Assembly (NCBI RefSeq): GCF_000497445.1
Contig: NZ_CM002285.1
Location: forward strand, 4,098,996-4,132,701
DNA length: 33,706 nt
Reading direction: 5' to 3'
Origin: Streptomyces roseochromogenus subsp. oscitans DS 12.976
GTDB lineage: Bacteria; Actinomycetota; Actinomycetes; Streptomycetales; Streptomycetaceae
The position numbers were made by a program, and so were the translations under genes. Positions within the stretch are counted from its first letter, which is position 1, and every line of letters starts with the position of its first letter. Shown piece after piece: positions 1-7,239 of the stretch. A model generated the notes under the pieces. That model was not told the DNA's origin, ran no database searches, and saw only the letters and a list, made by a program, of their open reading frames with translations.

Positions 1-231
1 ACCACGCCGGCGGCGACGTGCGAGGCCTGCCGTGGCGGCGCCCGCGGTGTACTGCCAGGTCCTGACGGACCGCGCACGCGGCAGGTGCGGGGGCCGGGGC
101 CCAAGGGCCCGTGCCCACCGCGCAAGCCGGGGCTTCGCGGCCGTCGCGGCCCGCGCCAGACGCGGTCGTACGGCGTTCGCGATCCGCTCCAGCTGCGGTC
201 CCGCGGCCCGCCAAGGCCTCAGCTCTGGCAC
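1..231 (-). CDS. dacB: Probable D-alanyl-D-alanine carboxypeptidase (PBP4-type), N-terminal part, runs off the window
   Basis: A minus-strand reading frame with strongly G/C third positions starts at a GTG at 231 and leaves the window at base 1. A second GTG lies at 237, but the GAAAGGGG at 241-248 fits the 231 start better. The visible product is Arg/Pro/Ala-rich and then reads TWQYTAGAATAGLA, like the start of a signal anchor. I recall this cytoplasmic tail and anchor from streptomycete dacB products, which lie divergent from ppa. Members of that family trim peptidoglycan stem peptides outside the membrane. The last visible codons become Arg-rich (RRRRRG), whereas the neighbouring frame continues as VAAGVV, so a frameshift near bases 10-20 is possible. 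The catalytic domain is outside the window, so the function rests on context and recall. Confidence 0.45.
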   Translation of the reverse strand, partial: MPELRPWRAAGPQLERIANAVRPRLARAATAAKPRLARWARALGPRPPHLPRARSVRTWQYTAGAATAGLARRRRRG

Positions 232-316
232 GACCACCAGCCCCTTTCGCGATCACACACCTGCGTGAGGGACACTTAACCACCAGAACTATGTGCTGAT
301 CATGGAGGAGCCACCG

Positions 317-808
317 GTGGAGTTCGACGTCACGATCGAGATCCCGAAGGGTTCGCGCAACAAGTACGAGGTGGATCACGAGTCCGGTCGGATCCGCCTG
401 GACCGTCGTCTCTTCACCTCGACCGCCTACCCGACCGACTACGGCTTCGTCGAGAACACCCTCGGCGAGGACGGCGACCCGCTGGACGCGCTGGTCATCC
501 TGGACGAGCCGACCTTCCCGGGCTGCCTCATCAAGTGCCGTGCGATCGGCATGTTCCGGATGACGGACGAGGCGGGCGGCGACGACAAGCTGCTGTGCGT
601 TCCGGCCACCGACCCGCGGGTGGAGCACCTGCGCGACATCCACCACGTGTCGGAGTTCGACCGCCTGGAGATCCAGCACTTCTTCGAGGTGTACAAGGAC
701 CTGGAGCCCGGCAAGTCGGTCGAGGGTGCCAACTGGGTGGGCCGTACGGACGCCGAGGCGGAGATCGAGCGGTCGTACAAGCGCTTCAAGGAGCAGGGCG
801 GCCACTGA
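317..808 (+). CDS. ppa: Inorganic pyrophosphatase (family I)
   Basis: This cytoplasmic enzyme hydrolyses pyrophosphate to two phosphates and so drives nucleic acid and aminoacyl-tRNA synthesis forward. The 163-residue product is the normal size for the bacterial family I enzyme. It carries the family block [12 protein letters not shown] near the N-terminus and the Asp-rich metal-binding signature [10 protein letters not shown] near residue 50, followed by [11 protein letters not shown] and a [14 protein letters not shown] segment. I chose the GTG at 317 because GGAGGAG lies six bases upstream and the product then begins [13 protein letters not shown], as in other streptomycete enzymes. An upstream in-frame ATG at 293 would add eight residues and has no ribosome binding site. 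The gene is divergent from the probable dacB and is followed by a strong hairpin. Confidence 0.97.
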   Translation: MEFDVTIEIPKGSRNKYEVDHESGRIRLDRRLFTSTAYPTDYGFVENTLGEDGDPLDALVILDEPTFPGCLIKCRAIGMFRMTDEAGGDDKLLCVPATDPRVEHLRDIHHVSEFDRLEIQHFFEVYKDLEPGKSVEGANWVGRTDAEAEIERSYKRFKEQGGH

Positions 809-823
809 GGACTGTCCTGCCTG

Positions 824-855
824 AATGGGCCGCACGCGTGCGCGTGCGGCCCATT
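824..855 (+). terminator. Hairpin terminator after ppa
   Basis: A perfect 15-bp inverted repeat (824-838 with 841-855, two-base centre) begins 15 bases after the ppa stop codon. It has only a short T tract, as is usual for high-GC actinobacterial terminators. Confidence 0.75.
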
Positions 856-924
856 TGTATGTCCGCTGCCTGTCCATGCGCATACTGAGCCATACGGAAG
901 GTGACGTTCAGGGAGCGGTGCGAG

Positions 925-2580
925 GTGACGGAGGCGGAGGACCGCAAGCCCCGGTCGGACGAGGCGCGGTACGACCCGGAGATCACGTCCGAGTTCGCCA
1001 TTCCCGCGGGGCTCGACGTGCCGAGGACGGTCGGTGAGCCGGAGACCACATCCGAGTTCACGGTCCCGAAGGGGCTGCACACGCCGGAGCCGCCGAGTGC
1101 CGAGCCGGAGGGGTCGGCGTTCAGCCTGCCCAGTGCCTGCAGCGCCAAGGACGCCCTGATCGCGTTCACCCCGCCCACCGGGGTGCCGCTGGTCAGTCTG
1201 GTCAAGGACGCGCCCTGGCAGGACCGGATGCGCACGATGCTGCGCATGCCGGTGGCCGAGCGGCCCGCGCCGGAGCACGTGCAGCGCCACGAGGAGGAGG
1301 GCCCGGCCGTCCCGCGCGTCCTCGACCTGACCCTGCGTATCGGGGAGCTGCTGCTGGCCGGCGGTGAGGGCGCGGAGGACGTGGAAGCCGCGATGTTCGC
1401 GGTGTGCCGCTCCTACGGCCTGGACCGCTGCGAGCCGAACGTCACCTTCACACTGCTGTCGATCTCGCACCAGCCGTCGCTGGTGGACGACCCGGTGACG
1501 GCGTCGCGGACGGTACGGCGGCGGGGCACCGACTACACGCGGCTCGCGGCCGTGTTCCGGCTGGTGGACGACCTGACCGACCCGGAGACCCATGTCTCCC
1601 TGGAGGAGGCCTACCGGCGGCTGGCGGAGATACGCCGTAACCGGCATCCCTACCCCGGCTGGGCGCTGACCCTGGCCGGCGGTCTGCTGGCCGGTGCGGC
1701 CTCCGTGCTGGTCGGCGGTGATCTGATCGTGTTCGTCGCGGCGGCCGTCGGCGCGATGCTCGGCGACCGGCTGGCCTGGCTGTGCGCGGGGCGCGGGCTG
1801 CCGGAGTTCTACCAGTTCACGGTCGCCGCGATGCCGCCCGCGGCGATCGGGGTGGCGTTCGCGCTGGCGCACGTCGATGTGAAGGCGTCCGCCGTCGTCA
1901 CCGGTGGGCTGTTCGCGCTGCTGCCCGGGCGGGCGCTGGTGGCGGGCGTGCAGGACGGTCTGACCGGCTTCTACATCACCGCCGCGGCCCGTCTGCTGGA
2001 AGTCCTGTACCTCTTCGTGGGCATCGTCGCCGGCGTGCTGGTCGTCCTGTACTTCGGCGTGAAGGTCGGGGGCAAGCTGAACCCGGACGCGGCGCTCATC
2101 ATCAACGAAAGGCCGCTGATCCAGATCGCGGCCTCCATGCTGCTGTCGCTGACCTTCGCGGTGCTGCTCCAGCAGGAGCGGTCGACCGTGCTGTGGGTGG
2201 CCCTCAACGGGGGCGTCGCGTGGTCGGTGTACGGCGCGCTGCACTACGTCGCCGGCATCTCGCCGGTGGCGTCCACAGCCGTGGCGGCGGGGCTGGTGGG
2301 TCTGTTCGGGCAGCTGCTGTCGCGGTACCGGTTCGCGTCGGCGCTGCCCTATACGACGGCGGCGATCGGGCCGCTGCTGCCCGGCTCCGCCACGTACTTC
2401 GGACTGCTGAGCATGGCGCAGAACGAGGTGGACAAGGGGCTGGTGTCGCTGGCCAACGCCGCGTCGCTGGCGATGGCCATCGCGATCGGGGTCAATCTGG
2501 GGTCGGAGATCTTCCGGCTGTTCCTTCGGGTCGGTTCAGCCGGGAAGCGGCGGGCCGCCAAGCGGACCAGGGGCTTTTGA
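925..2580 (+). CDS. Threonine/serine exporter family protein (ThrE type)
   Basis: This looks like a ThrE-family permease, which in corynebacteria exports threonine and serine. The 551-residue product has a soluble N-terminal part of about 130 residues. It then has the DUF1212-type domain (LTLRIGELLLAGGEGAEDVE, near residues 135-155), and from about residue 245 roughly ten hydrophobic segments covering the ThrE and ThrE_2 halves. GTG 925 is preferred because GGGAG lies nine bases upstream. A GTG at 901 would add eight residues and has its only GA-rich stretch directly against it. The N-terminal tail holds two copies of a TSEFxxPxGL motif. The substrate is inferred from the family alone. The gene is convergent with the DedA gene. 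Confidence 0.88.
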   Translation: MTEAEDRKPRSDEARYDPEITSEFAIPAGLDVPRTVGEPETTSEFTVPKGLHTPEPPSAEPEGSAFSLPSACSAKDALIAFTPPTGVPLVSLVKDAPWQDRMRTMLRMPVAERPAPEHVQRHEEEGPAVPRVLDLTLRIGELLLAGGEGAEDVEAAMFAVCRSYGLDRCEPNVTFTLLSISHQPSLVDDPVTASRTVRRRGTDYTRLAAVFRLVDDLTDPETHVSLEEAYRRLAEIRRNRHPYPGWALTLAGGLLAGAASVLVGGDLIVFVAAAVGAMLGDRLAWLCAGRGLPEFYQFTVAAMPPAAIGVAFALAHVDVKASAVVTGGLFALLPGRALVAGVQDGLTGFYITAAARLLEVLYLFVGIVAGVLVVLYFGVKVGGKLNPDAALIINERPLIQIAASMLLSLTFAVLLQQERSTVLWVALNGGVAWSVYGALHYVAGISPVASTAVAAGLVGLFGQLLSRYRFASALPYTTAAIGPLLPGSATYFGLLSMAQNEVDKGLVSLANAASLAMAIAIGVNLGSEIFRLFLRVGSAGKRRAAKRTRGF

Positions 2581-2626
2581 ACGCCGTCCGGTAAGCGCCG
2601 TCCAGCTCGGGGCCCATGCGCCGTTG

Positions 2627-2675
2627 GTGACTGCGGGTGCGTTCGTGGCTTGTCGCGCAGTTCCCCCACGCCCCT
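2627..2675. repeat. Dispersed streptomycete intergenic repeat (candidate)
   Basis: The stretch between the ThrE and DedA stop codons reads GACTGCGGGTGCGTTCGTGG, then CTTGTCGCGCAGTTCCCC and CACGCCCC. I recognise this as a sequence seen many times between genes in Streptomyces chromosomes. CTGCG and CGCAG at its ends can pair. It abuts the stop codon of the DedA gene. Only this copy is in the window, so its repetitive nature is recalled, not observed. Confidence 0.5.
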
Positions 2676-2676
2676 G

Positions 2677-3633
2677 CTACTGCGGGCGGTAGTCGTAGGG
2701 GTACTGGCTCTGGTCGTACTGCTGTTGCGGGTACTGCTGCTGCGGGTACTGCTGGTGGTCGTAGTACTGCTGGTTCCAGTCCTGCTGCTGGGGCTGCTGG
2801 TACGGCTGCTCGTACTGGTGGGCCTGGTGGGCCTGGTGGGCCTGGTGGGCCTGGTGGGCCTGGTGGGCCTGGTGGGCCTGGTGGGCCTGGTGGGCCTGGT
2901 GGCTGTACTGCTGCTCCGGCTGTTCGGGCTCGATGCGGCGCAGCCTCGTCGTGGCGTCGTCCATGACCGGCGGTGCCGGACGTGAGGCCTCCGGGGTCTG
3001 CCGGGGGGCCTTCTTCTCCTTGCTGCGGGCGCGGAGGAACTCGATGGCGATCGGGACCACGGAGACGAGGACGATCAGGATCAGGATCGCCTCGATGTTG
3101 TTCTTGACGAAGCCGATGTTGCCCAGCCAGGAGCCGAGCAGGGTGACGCCCGCGCCCCACAGGACGCCGCCGATGACGTTGAAGATCAGGAACGAGCGGT
3201 ACTTCATACCGCTGACGCCCGCGATGATCGGCGTGAACGTGCGCACGACCGGCACGAAGCGGGCCAGGACCAGGGACTTCGGGCCGTACTTCTCGAAGAA
3301 CTCGTGCGCCTTGGTGACGTTCTCCTGCTTGAACAGCCGGGAGTCCGGGCGGTTGAACAGGGACGGGCCGACCTTCTTGCCGAACATGTAGCCCACCTGG
3401 TCGCCGAGGACCGCGGCGAGGCAGATCAGGGCTATCGCGCCCCACAGGGGGAAGTTCAGCTGGTGCGAGGTGATCAGCAGGCCGCAGGTGAACAGCAGCG
3501 AGTCACCGGGCAGAAAGAACCCGATGAGCAGGCCGGACTCGGCGAAGACGACGAGCAGCAGACCCCAGATGCCGAAATTGTCGAGCAGATTGTTGGGATC
3601 GAGCCAGCTCGGGCCGAGGGCGAGTGTCATCAC
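2677..3633 (-). CDS. DedA family membrane protein with low-complexity C-terminal tail
   Basis: DedA/VTT-fold proteins are integral membrane proteins implicated in lipid scrambling and membrane homeostasis. Residues 1-210 show the family layout: an N-terminal re-entrant/hydrophobic region (GLLLVVFAESGLLIGFFLPG), the conserved FFLPGDSLL and GDQVGYMFGKKVG stretches, FEKYGPKSLVLARFVPVVRTFTP, and C-terminal helices. After about residue 225 the protein becomes a hydrophilic Gln/Tyr/His-rich tail: nine HQA tripeptides, then repeats of the form YPQQQ. The tail is probably cytoplasmic and disordered. The start is GTG 3633 with AGGAG nine bases upstream, or the adjacent ATG at 3630. It is divergent from the YbjQ-like gene across about 140 bases. 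Confidence 0.92.
   Translation of the reverse strand: MMTLALGPSWLDPNNLLDNFGIWGLLLVVFAESGLLIGFFLPGDSLLFTCGLLITSHQLNFPLWGAIALICLAAVLGDQVGYMFGKKVGPSLFNRPDSRLFKQENVTKAHEFFEKYGPKSLVLARFVPVVRTFTPIIAGVSGMKYRSFLIFNVIGGVLWGAGVTLLGSWLGNIGFVKNNIEAILILIVLVSVVPIAIEFLRARSKEKKAPRQTPEASRPAPPVMDDATTRLRRIEPEQPEQQYSHQAHQAHQAHQAHQAHQAHQAHQAHQAHQYEQPYQQPQQQDWNQQYYDHQQYPQQQYPQQQYDQSQYPYDYRPQ
2821..2901 (-). repeat. Nine perfect 9-bp tandem repeats coding (His-Gln-Ala)9
   Basis: On the plus strand the unit GGCCTGGTG is repeated nine times without a change. On the coding strand it reads CAC CAG GCC, giving HQA. Because the unit is a multiple of three, copy number can change without breaking the DedA reading frame. 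Confidence 0.97.
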
Positions 3634-3775
3634 GGGTCCGGGCTCCTGAGAGGGTGAAGGCGGCTACGGCGTCCATGTGAAGGCCGCACAAAGCTATCAA
3701 CGTGATGTGACCGCCCCAGGTTCCACCGGTGTCTCCAGGATGCACTGTGGGACGACTGAGAGAAAGCTGTGATTC

Positions 3776-4141
3776 ATGGGACTCGATGACTACGGCGGCG
3801 GCCAGGAGCCGCAGCCGGACGTGCTGGTCGTGACCACGAACGACGTGCCCGGATACCGGGTGGAGCAGGTGATCGGCGAGGTCTTCGGACTCACCGTGCG
3901 CTCCCGGCATCTGGGCAGCCAGATCGGCGCCGGGCTGAAGTCGATGATCGGCGGCGAGCTGAAGGGGCTCACCAAGACGCTCGTACAGACCCGCAACCAG
4001 GCCATGGAGCGCCTGGTGGAGCAGGCACGCGCGCGTGGCGCCAACGGAGTGCTGGCGTTCCGGTTCGACGTGACCGAGGCCGCCGACGTGGGCACCGAGG
4101 TGTGCGCGTACGGCACGGCGGTGGTCCTGGCCCGGGGGTGA
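3776..4141 (+). CDS. YbjQ/UPF0145 family protein
   Basis: The 121-residue product matches the small YbjQ (UPF0145) family of homo-oligomeric cytoplasmic proteins, whose role is not firmly established and which are sometimes annotated as heavy-metal-binding. Family features are VTTNDVPGYRVEQVIGEVFGLTV near the N-terminus, the central GGELKGLTKTLVQTRNQAMERL helix and ARGANGVLAFRFD near the C-terminus. The ATG at 3776 has only a weak AG-rich stretch upstream, but it is the start that fits the family length. It is convergent with tipA and shares a terminator hairpin that includes its own stop codon. Confidence 0.88.
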   Translation: MGLDDYGGGQEPQPDVLVVTTNDVPGYRVEQVIGEVFGLTVRSRHLGSQIGAGLKSMIGGELKGLTKTLVQTRNQAMERLVEQARARGANGVLAFRFDVTEAADVGTEVCAYGTAVVLARG

Positions 4142-4156
4142 GCCCCGGGCCAGGAC
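4124..4156. terminator. Bidirectional terminator between ybjQ-like gene and tipA
   Basis: A perfect 14-bp inverted repeat (4124-4137 with 4143-4156, loop GTGAG) sits exactly between the two convergent genes. The loop contains most of the YbjQ stop codon, and the far arm ends one base before the tipA stop codon. Confidence 0.75.
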
Positions 4157-4157
4157 G

Positions 4158-4931
4158 TCAGGACGCGGTGTGCCGGTCGGCGTTGGCGAGGATCGCGTCG
4201 TGCAGGTGCTCGGCAAGTCCCGGGCGCATCGAGTCGTAGAACGCCTTGAAGCGCTCGTCGGAGACGTACATCTGCGCGAAGCACCGGTGCATCTCGTACG
4301 AGACCTCGAAGTACCACCTGCTGATGTGCTGCCGGTGCTCCTCCGCCATGTCCATGGCCGCCTCGCCGGACGGCTGCTCGCCGGCGGCGGCCAGGGCGGC
4401 GTACCGCTCGCCCCAGCCGTCGACCTCGGCCTGGATGCGCTTCCAGTCCTCCTTGGTGTAGGTGGCGGCGCGGCGCTGTGACTCGGCGTACGCCTCGGTA
4501 CCGCCCCAGCGCTGCTCGGCCTCCTCGGCGTACTGCTCGGGGTCCTTGTCCCCGAAGACCTCGAAACGCTCCTCCGGCGTGAGGTTGATGCCCATCTTGC
4601 GTGCCTCCATGGCGTTTTCCACGGCCGCGGCCATCTTCTGCAGCTTCTCGATCCGGGCGGTCAGCAGTTCGTGCTGGCGGCGCAGGTGTACGCGCGGGTC
4701 GCCTCTGCCGGTGGCCAGGTCGTCGAGCAGGACCGCGACCTCCTCGAGCGGGAAGCCGAGCTCCCGGTAGAACAGGATCTGCTGGAGCCGGTCGAGGTCG
4801 GCGTCGTTGTAGCGCCGGTGGCCGGCGTAGGTGCGCTCGCTGGGTGCGAGCAGGCCGATCTCGTCGTAGTGGTGCAGGGTGCGCACCGTGATCCCGGCGA
4901 ACCCCGCGACCTGTCCCACGGAGTAGCTCAC
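4158..4931 (-). CDS. tipA: MerR-family thiostrepton-responsive regulator TipAL
   Basis: TipAL activates its own promoter when it binds thiopeptide antibiotics such as thiostrepton. A shorter in-frame product, TipAS, sequesters the drug. The 257-residue protein has the MerR winged helix (SVGQVAGFAGITVRTLHHYD, residues 4-23), a dimerisation helix (about 75-112) and the TipAS antibiotic-binding domain from Met113 (MGINLTPEERFEVFG). In S. lividans the drug is bound through a cysteine in the motif YEMHxC. Here the motif reads YEMHRC with Cys217, while the second cysteine that I recall seven residues earlier is Val. The GTG start at 4931 is fixed by AAGGAG seven bases upstream and by similarity to known TipA; longer in-frame starts exist but run into the promoter. 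The gene is divergent from a doubtful small gene. Confidence 0.96.
   Translation of the reverse strand: MSYSVGQVAGFAGITVRTLHHYDEIGLLAPSERTYAGHRRYNDADLDRLQQILFYRELGFPLEEVAVLLDDLATGRGDPRVHLRRQHELLTARIEKLQKMAAAVENAMEARKMGINLTPEERFEVFGDKDPEQYAEEAEQRWGGTEAYAESQRRAATYTKEDWKRIQAEVDGWGERYAALAAAGEQPSGEAAMDMAEEHRQHISRWYFEVSYEMHRCFAQMYVSDERFKAFYDSMRPGLAEHLHDAILANADRHTAS
4593..4608 (-). promoter_or_regulatory. Internal ribosome binding site and ATG for TipAS
   Basis: Within tipA, GGAGG (4604-4608) lies eight bases before the in-frame ATG at 4595, which codes Met113 and begins MGINLTPEERF. This matches the internal start that produces the drug-binding TipAS fragment in known tipA genes. Confidence 0.8.
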
Positions 4932-4974
4932 TGTTCCGCTCCTTGTGTCCGCTCTTGTCGTCGGTACGGCCTCC

Positions 4975-5005
4975 ACGCTGAGGCCTCACGCCACGTGAGG
5001 TGCAA
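4975..5005 (-). promoter_or_regulatory. tipA promoter with TipA operator
   Basis: Read on the minus strand, TTGCAC (5005-5000) is followed after a 19-base spacer by CAGCGT (4980-4975). The spacer region contains the inverted repeat CCTCACG-N3-CGTGAGG (4984-5000). An overlong spacer filled by a dyad is typical of MerR-activated promoters. The layout and bases match the tipA promoter as I remember it. Confidence 0.88.
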
Positions 5006-5041
5006 GCCGGTTTCCCTTTATGCCGTTCAGGGTTTCCATCC

Positions 5042-5377
5042 ATGATGTTCAGGATGGTCTGCGGATTTTGTCTGCTTATGGTGAGCCCGTGGCCCGGGTT
5101 CATCCTGCCCGCCGCGGTCGCGATGCTGATCGCCACGGGGCTCGCGGTCGGCCTGGTGGCATGGAGGGCGCCCGGGCACGCCGGGCCGGACCCTGCCCCC
5201 CTCGGCCTGAACGCCCCCGTGATGGCGCCGGCCGTGCTGCCGGGCCTGGTGCCGGGTGCCCTGTGGCCGGTGCCGGCCGAGGCGGCGACGACCGGCGCGC
5301 TGTTCGGTACGCCGGTGACGGCGACGCCGGTCATCTCCGAGGCGCCGGCGGGGCGGCCGATGCGCGGGCAGCTGTAG
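5042..5377 (+). CDS. Possible small membrane protein, unknown function
   Basis: This frame has near-exclusive G/C third positions between about 5080 and 5377, which argues for a gene. The product of up to 111 residues has one clear hydrophobic segment (FILPAAVAMLIATGLAVGLVAW) followed by an Ala/Pro/Gly-rich hydrophilic part with no recognised domain. Several starts are possible (ATG 5042, 5045, 5054 or 5078), and none has a convincing ribosome binding site, so the N-terminus is uncertain. It is divergent from tipA, whose promoter lies just upstream. It could also be noncoding. Confidence 0.4.
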   Translation: MMFRMVCGFCLLMVSPWPGFILPAAVAMLIATGLAVGLVAWRAPGHAGPDPAPLGLNAPVMAPAVLPGLVPGALWPVPAEAATTGALFGTPVTATPVISEAPAGRPMRGQL

Positions 5378-5597
5378 GACAACGTGTTGGCGCCGTCGGT
5401 CGCCGGCGCGTGCGAGGCCATGACGACCGCCCTGGTGGCCCATCCGGCTACGACCTGGAGCTGCCGCCCATATGGGCGCCGTGCACGCCGTCCCGTACGT
5501 CCACGCGGCCTTCCTGCGCTGCGGCACCCGATGCCGAGATTCCGGCCCTCCGGGGTCGTGCTGCAGAGCGGGTGCCGATCTTGCCCGGGGCGCGCAC

Positions 5598-5620
5598 GTG
5601 ACAGCCTGCCACGCTGTCAC
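5598..5620. promoter_or_regulatory. Perfect inverted repeat upstream of glutamate decarboxylase
   Basis: GTGACAGC (5598-5605) and GCTGTCAC (5613-5620) form an 8-bp inverted repeat with a 7-base centre. It could be an operator or a short hairpin. It lies about 130 bases upstream of gadB, in a 374-base stretch (5378-5751) that otherwise holds no gene I can support. Confidence 0.4.
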
Positions 5621-5704
5621 TACGGAACGCTAATCTGACTGGTGAGCCCGTTCACGCTGGTGATGAGGGCGCGCCGAGATGCGGTTGCGCGAGGACAGCA
5701 CCCC

Positions 5705-5732
5705 GGTCCGCTGACAACGGTCCGCTGACAAC
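5705..5732. repeat. 14-bp tandem duplication before gadB
   Basis: GGTCCGCTGACAAC occurs twice head to tail (5705-5718 and 5719-5732), just upstream of the GGAGG ribosome binding site of gadB. It lies in the likely 5' leader, so it could be a duplicated operator or a slippage product. Confidence 0.9.
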
Positions 5733-5751
5733 CTTCCCTGGAGGCACGTTC

Positions 5752-7158
5752 ATGGCCCTGCACAAAGGTCCCGAGAGGCACGAGGAGCGGACGATTTCGG
5801 TCAACCCGTTCTTCGGGGAGGCCAATCCGGTCGGCGGCATGACCGAGGCCCCGCCGACGCATCACCTCCCGGACGCGCCGCTGCCCCCGTCCACGGCGTA
5901 CCAGCTGGTGCACGACGAGCTGATGCTGGACGGCAACTCCCGGCTGAATCTGGCCACGTTCGTCACCACCTGGATGGAACCGCAGGCCGGGGTGCTGATG
6001 GCGGAGTGCCGGGACAAGAACATGATCGACAAGGACGAGTACCCGCGCACGGCCGAGCTGGAGCGGCGCTGTGTGGCGATGCTCGCCGACCTGTGGAACG
6101 CGCCGGATCCGTCGGCGACGGTGGGCTGTTCGACGACCGGGTCGAGCGAGGCGTGCATGCTCGCCGGGATGGCGCTCAAGCGGCGCTGGGCCAGGCGCAA
6201 CGCCGACCGCTATCCGGGCGCCCGGCCGAACCTGGTCATGGGCGTCAACGTCCAGGTCTGCTGGGAGAAGTTCTGCAACTTCTGGGAGGTGGAGGCCCGG
6301 CAGGTGCCCATGGAGGGCGACCGTTTCCATCTGGACCCGCAGGCGGCGGCCGAGCTGTGCGACGAGAACACCATCGGGGTCGTCGGCGTCCTCGGTTCGA
6401 CGTTCGACGGCTCCTACGAGCCGATCGCCGACCTGTGCGTGGCCCTGGACGCCCTCCAGGAGCGCACGGGGCTCGACATCCCGGTGCATGTGGACGGCGC
6501 GTCCGGCGCCATGGTGGCGCCCTTCCTGGACCCGGACCTGATGTGGGACTTCCGGCTGCCGCGCGTGGCGTCGATCAACACCTCGGGCCACAAGTACGGC
6601 CTGGTCTACCCGGGCGTCGGCTGGGCGCTGTGGCGGGACAAGGAGGCGCTGCCCGAGGAGCTGGTCTTCCGGGTCAACTACCTGGGCGGTGACATGCCGA
6701 CCTTCGCGCTCAACTTCTCCCGCCCCGGCGCCCAGGTGGTCGCGCAGTACTACACGTTCCTGCGGCTGGGGCGGGACGGCTACCGCGCGGTGCAGCAGTC
6801 GACTCGGGACGTGGCGACCGGGCTCGCCGAGCGGATCGCGGCGCTCGGCGACTTCCGGCTGCTGACCCGAGGCGACGAGCTGCCGGTCTTCGCCTTCACC
6901 ACCGCCCCGGACGTGACCTCGTACGACGTCTTCGACGTCTCGCGGCGGCTGCGCGAGGGCGGTTGGCTGGTGCCCGCGTACACCTTCCCGGCGAACCGGC
7001 AGGACCTGTCCGTGCTGCGGGTGGTGTGCCGCAACGGCTTCTCCCACGACCTGGCCGACCTGTTCCTGGCCGACCTGGCCCGCCTCCTGCCCGAGCTGCG
7101 CCGGCAGCCACACCCACTGACCCGGGACAAGGACGCGGCCACCAGCTTCCACCACTAA
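5752..7158 (+). CDS. gadB: Glutamate decarboxylase
   Basis: This PLP-dependent enzyme converts glutamate to GABA and CO2, consuming a proton in the cytoplasm. The 468-residue product is the usual length for the bacterial GadA/B family. It begins with NPFFGEANPVGGMTEAPPTH and shows MIDKDEYPRT, the CSTTGSSEACMLAG loop, HVDGASG with the cofactor-contacting Asp248, and SGHKYGLVYPG with Lys281 as the Schiff-base lysine. The ATG at 5752 follows GGAGG (5740-5744). No GadC antiporter lies beside it, so a classical acid-resistance pair is not seen; a role in GABA or glutamate metabolism is equally likely. The gene is convergent with a PadR regulator. Confidence 0.96.
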   Translation: MALHKGPERHEERTISVNPFFGEANPVGGMTEAPPTHHLPDAPLPPSTAYQLVHDELMLDGNSRLNLATFVTTWMEPQAGVLMAECRDKNMIDKDEYPRTAELERRCVAMLADLWNAPDPSATVGCSTTGSSEACMLAGMALKRRWARRNADRYPGARPNLVMGVNVQVCWEKFCNFWEVEARQVPMEGDRFHLDPQAAAELCDENTIGVVGVLGSTFDGSYEPIADLCVALDALQERTGLDIPVHVDGASGAMVAPFLDPDLMWDFRLPRVASINTSGHKYGLVYPGVGWALWRDKEALPEELVFRVNYLGGDMPTFALNFSRPGAQVVAQYYTFLRLGRDGYRAVQQSTRDVATGLAERIAALGDFRLLTRGDELPVFAFTTAPDVTSYDVFDVSRRLREGGWLVPAYTFPANRQDLSVLRVVCRNGFSHDLADLFLADLARLLPELRRQPHPLTRDKDAATSFHH

Positions 7159-7239
7159 GGCCTGGTTCCATCGACGGCGGCCGAGGCCGGCCTGCGAGGT
7201 CACCGGGCCGGCTGTCTCTCCAGCCGCCTCGCCCGTGAT

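Noticed and set aside
439..2244. A 601-codon open frame on the minus strand across ppa and thrE
   Set aside because: It is an antisense shadow of two well-supported genes, rich in Arg/Pro/Gln/His, with no domain; long shadows are expected at this GC content.
2817..2901. CRISPR-like short repeats
   Set aside because: The units are contiguous, 9 bases long and in frame within the DedA gene; there are no spacers.
5384..5638. Small plus-strand open frame of 84 codons before gadB
   Set aside because: Third-position GC is poor, there is no ribosome binding site, and the product has no feature beyond Arg/Pro richness.
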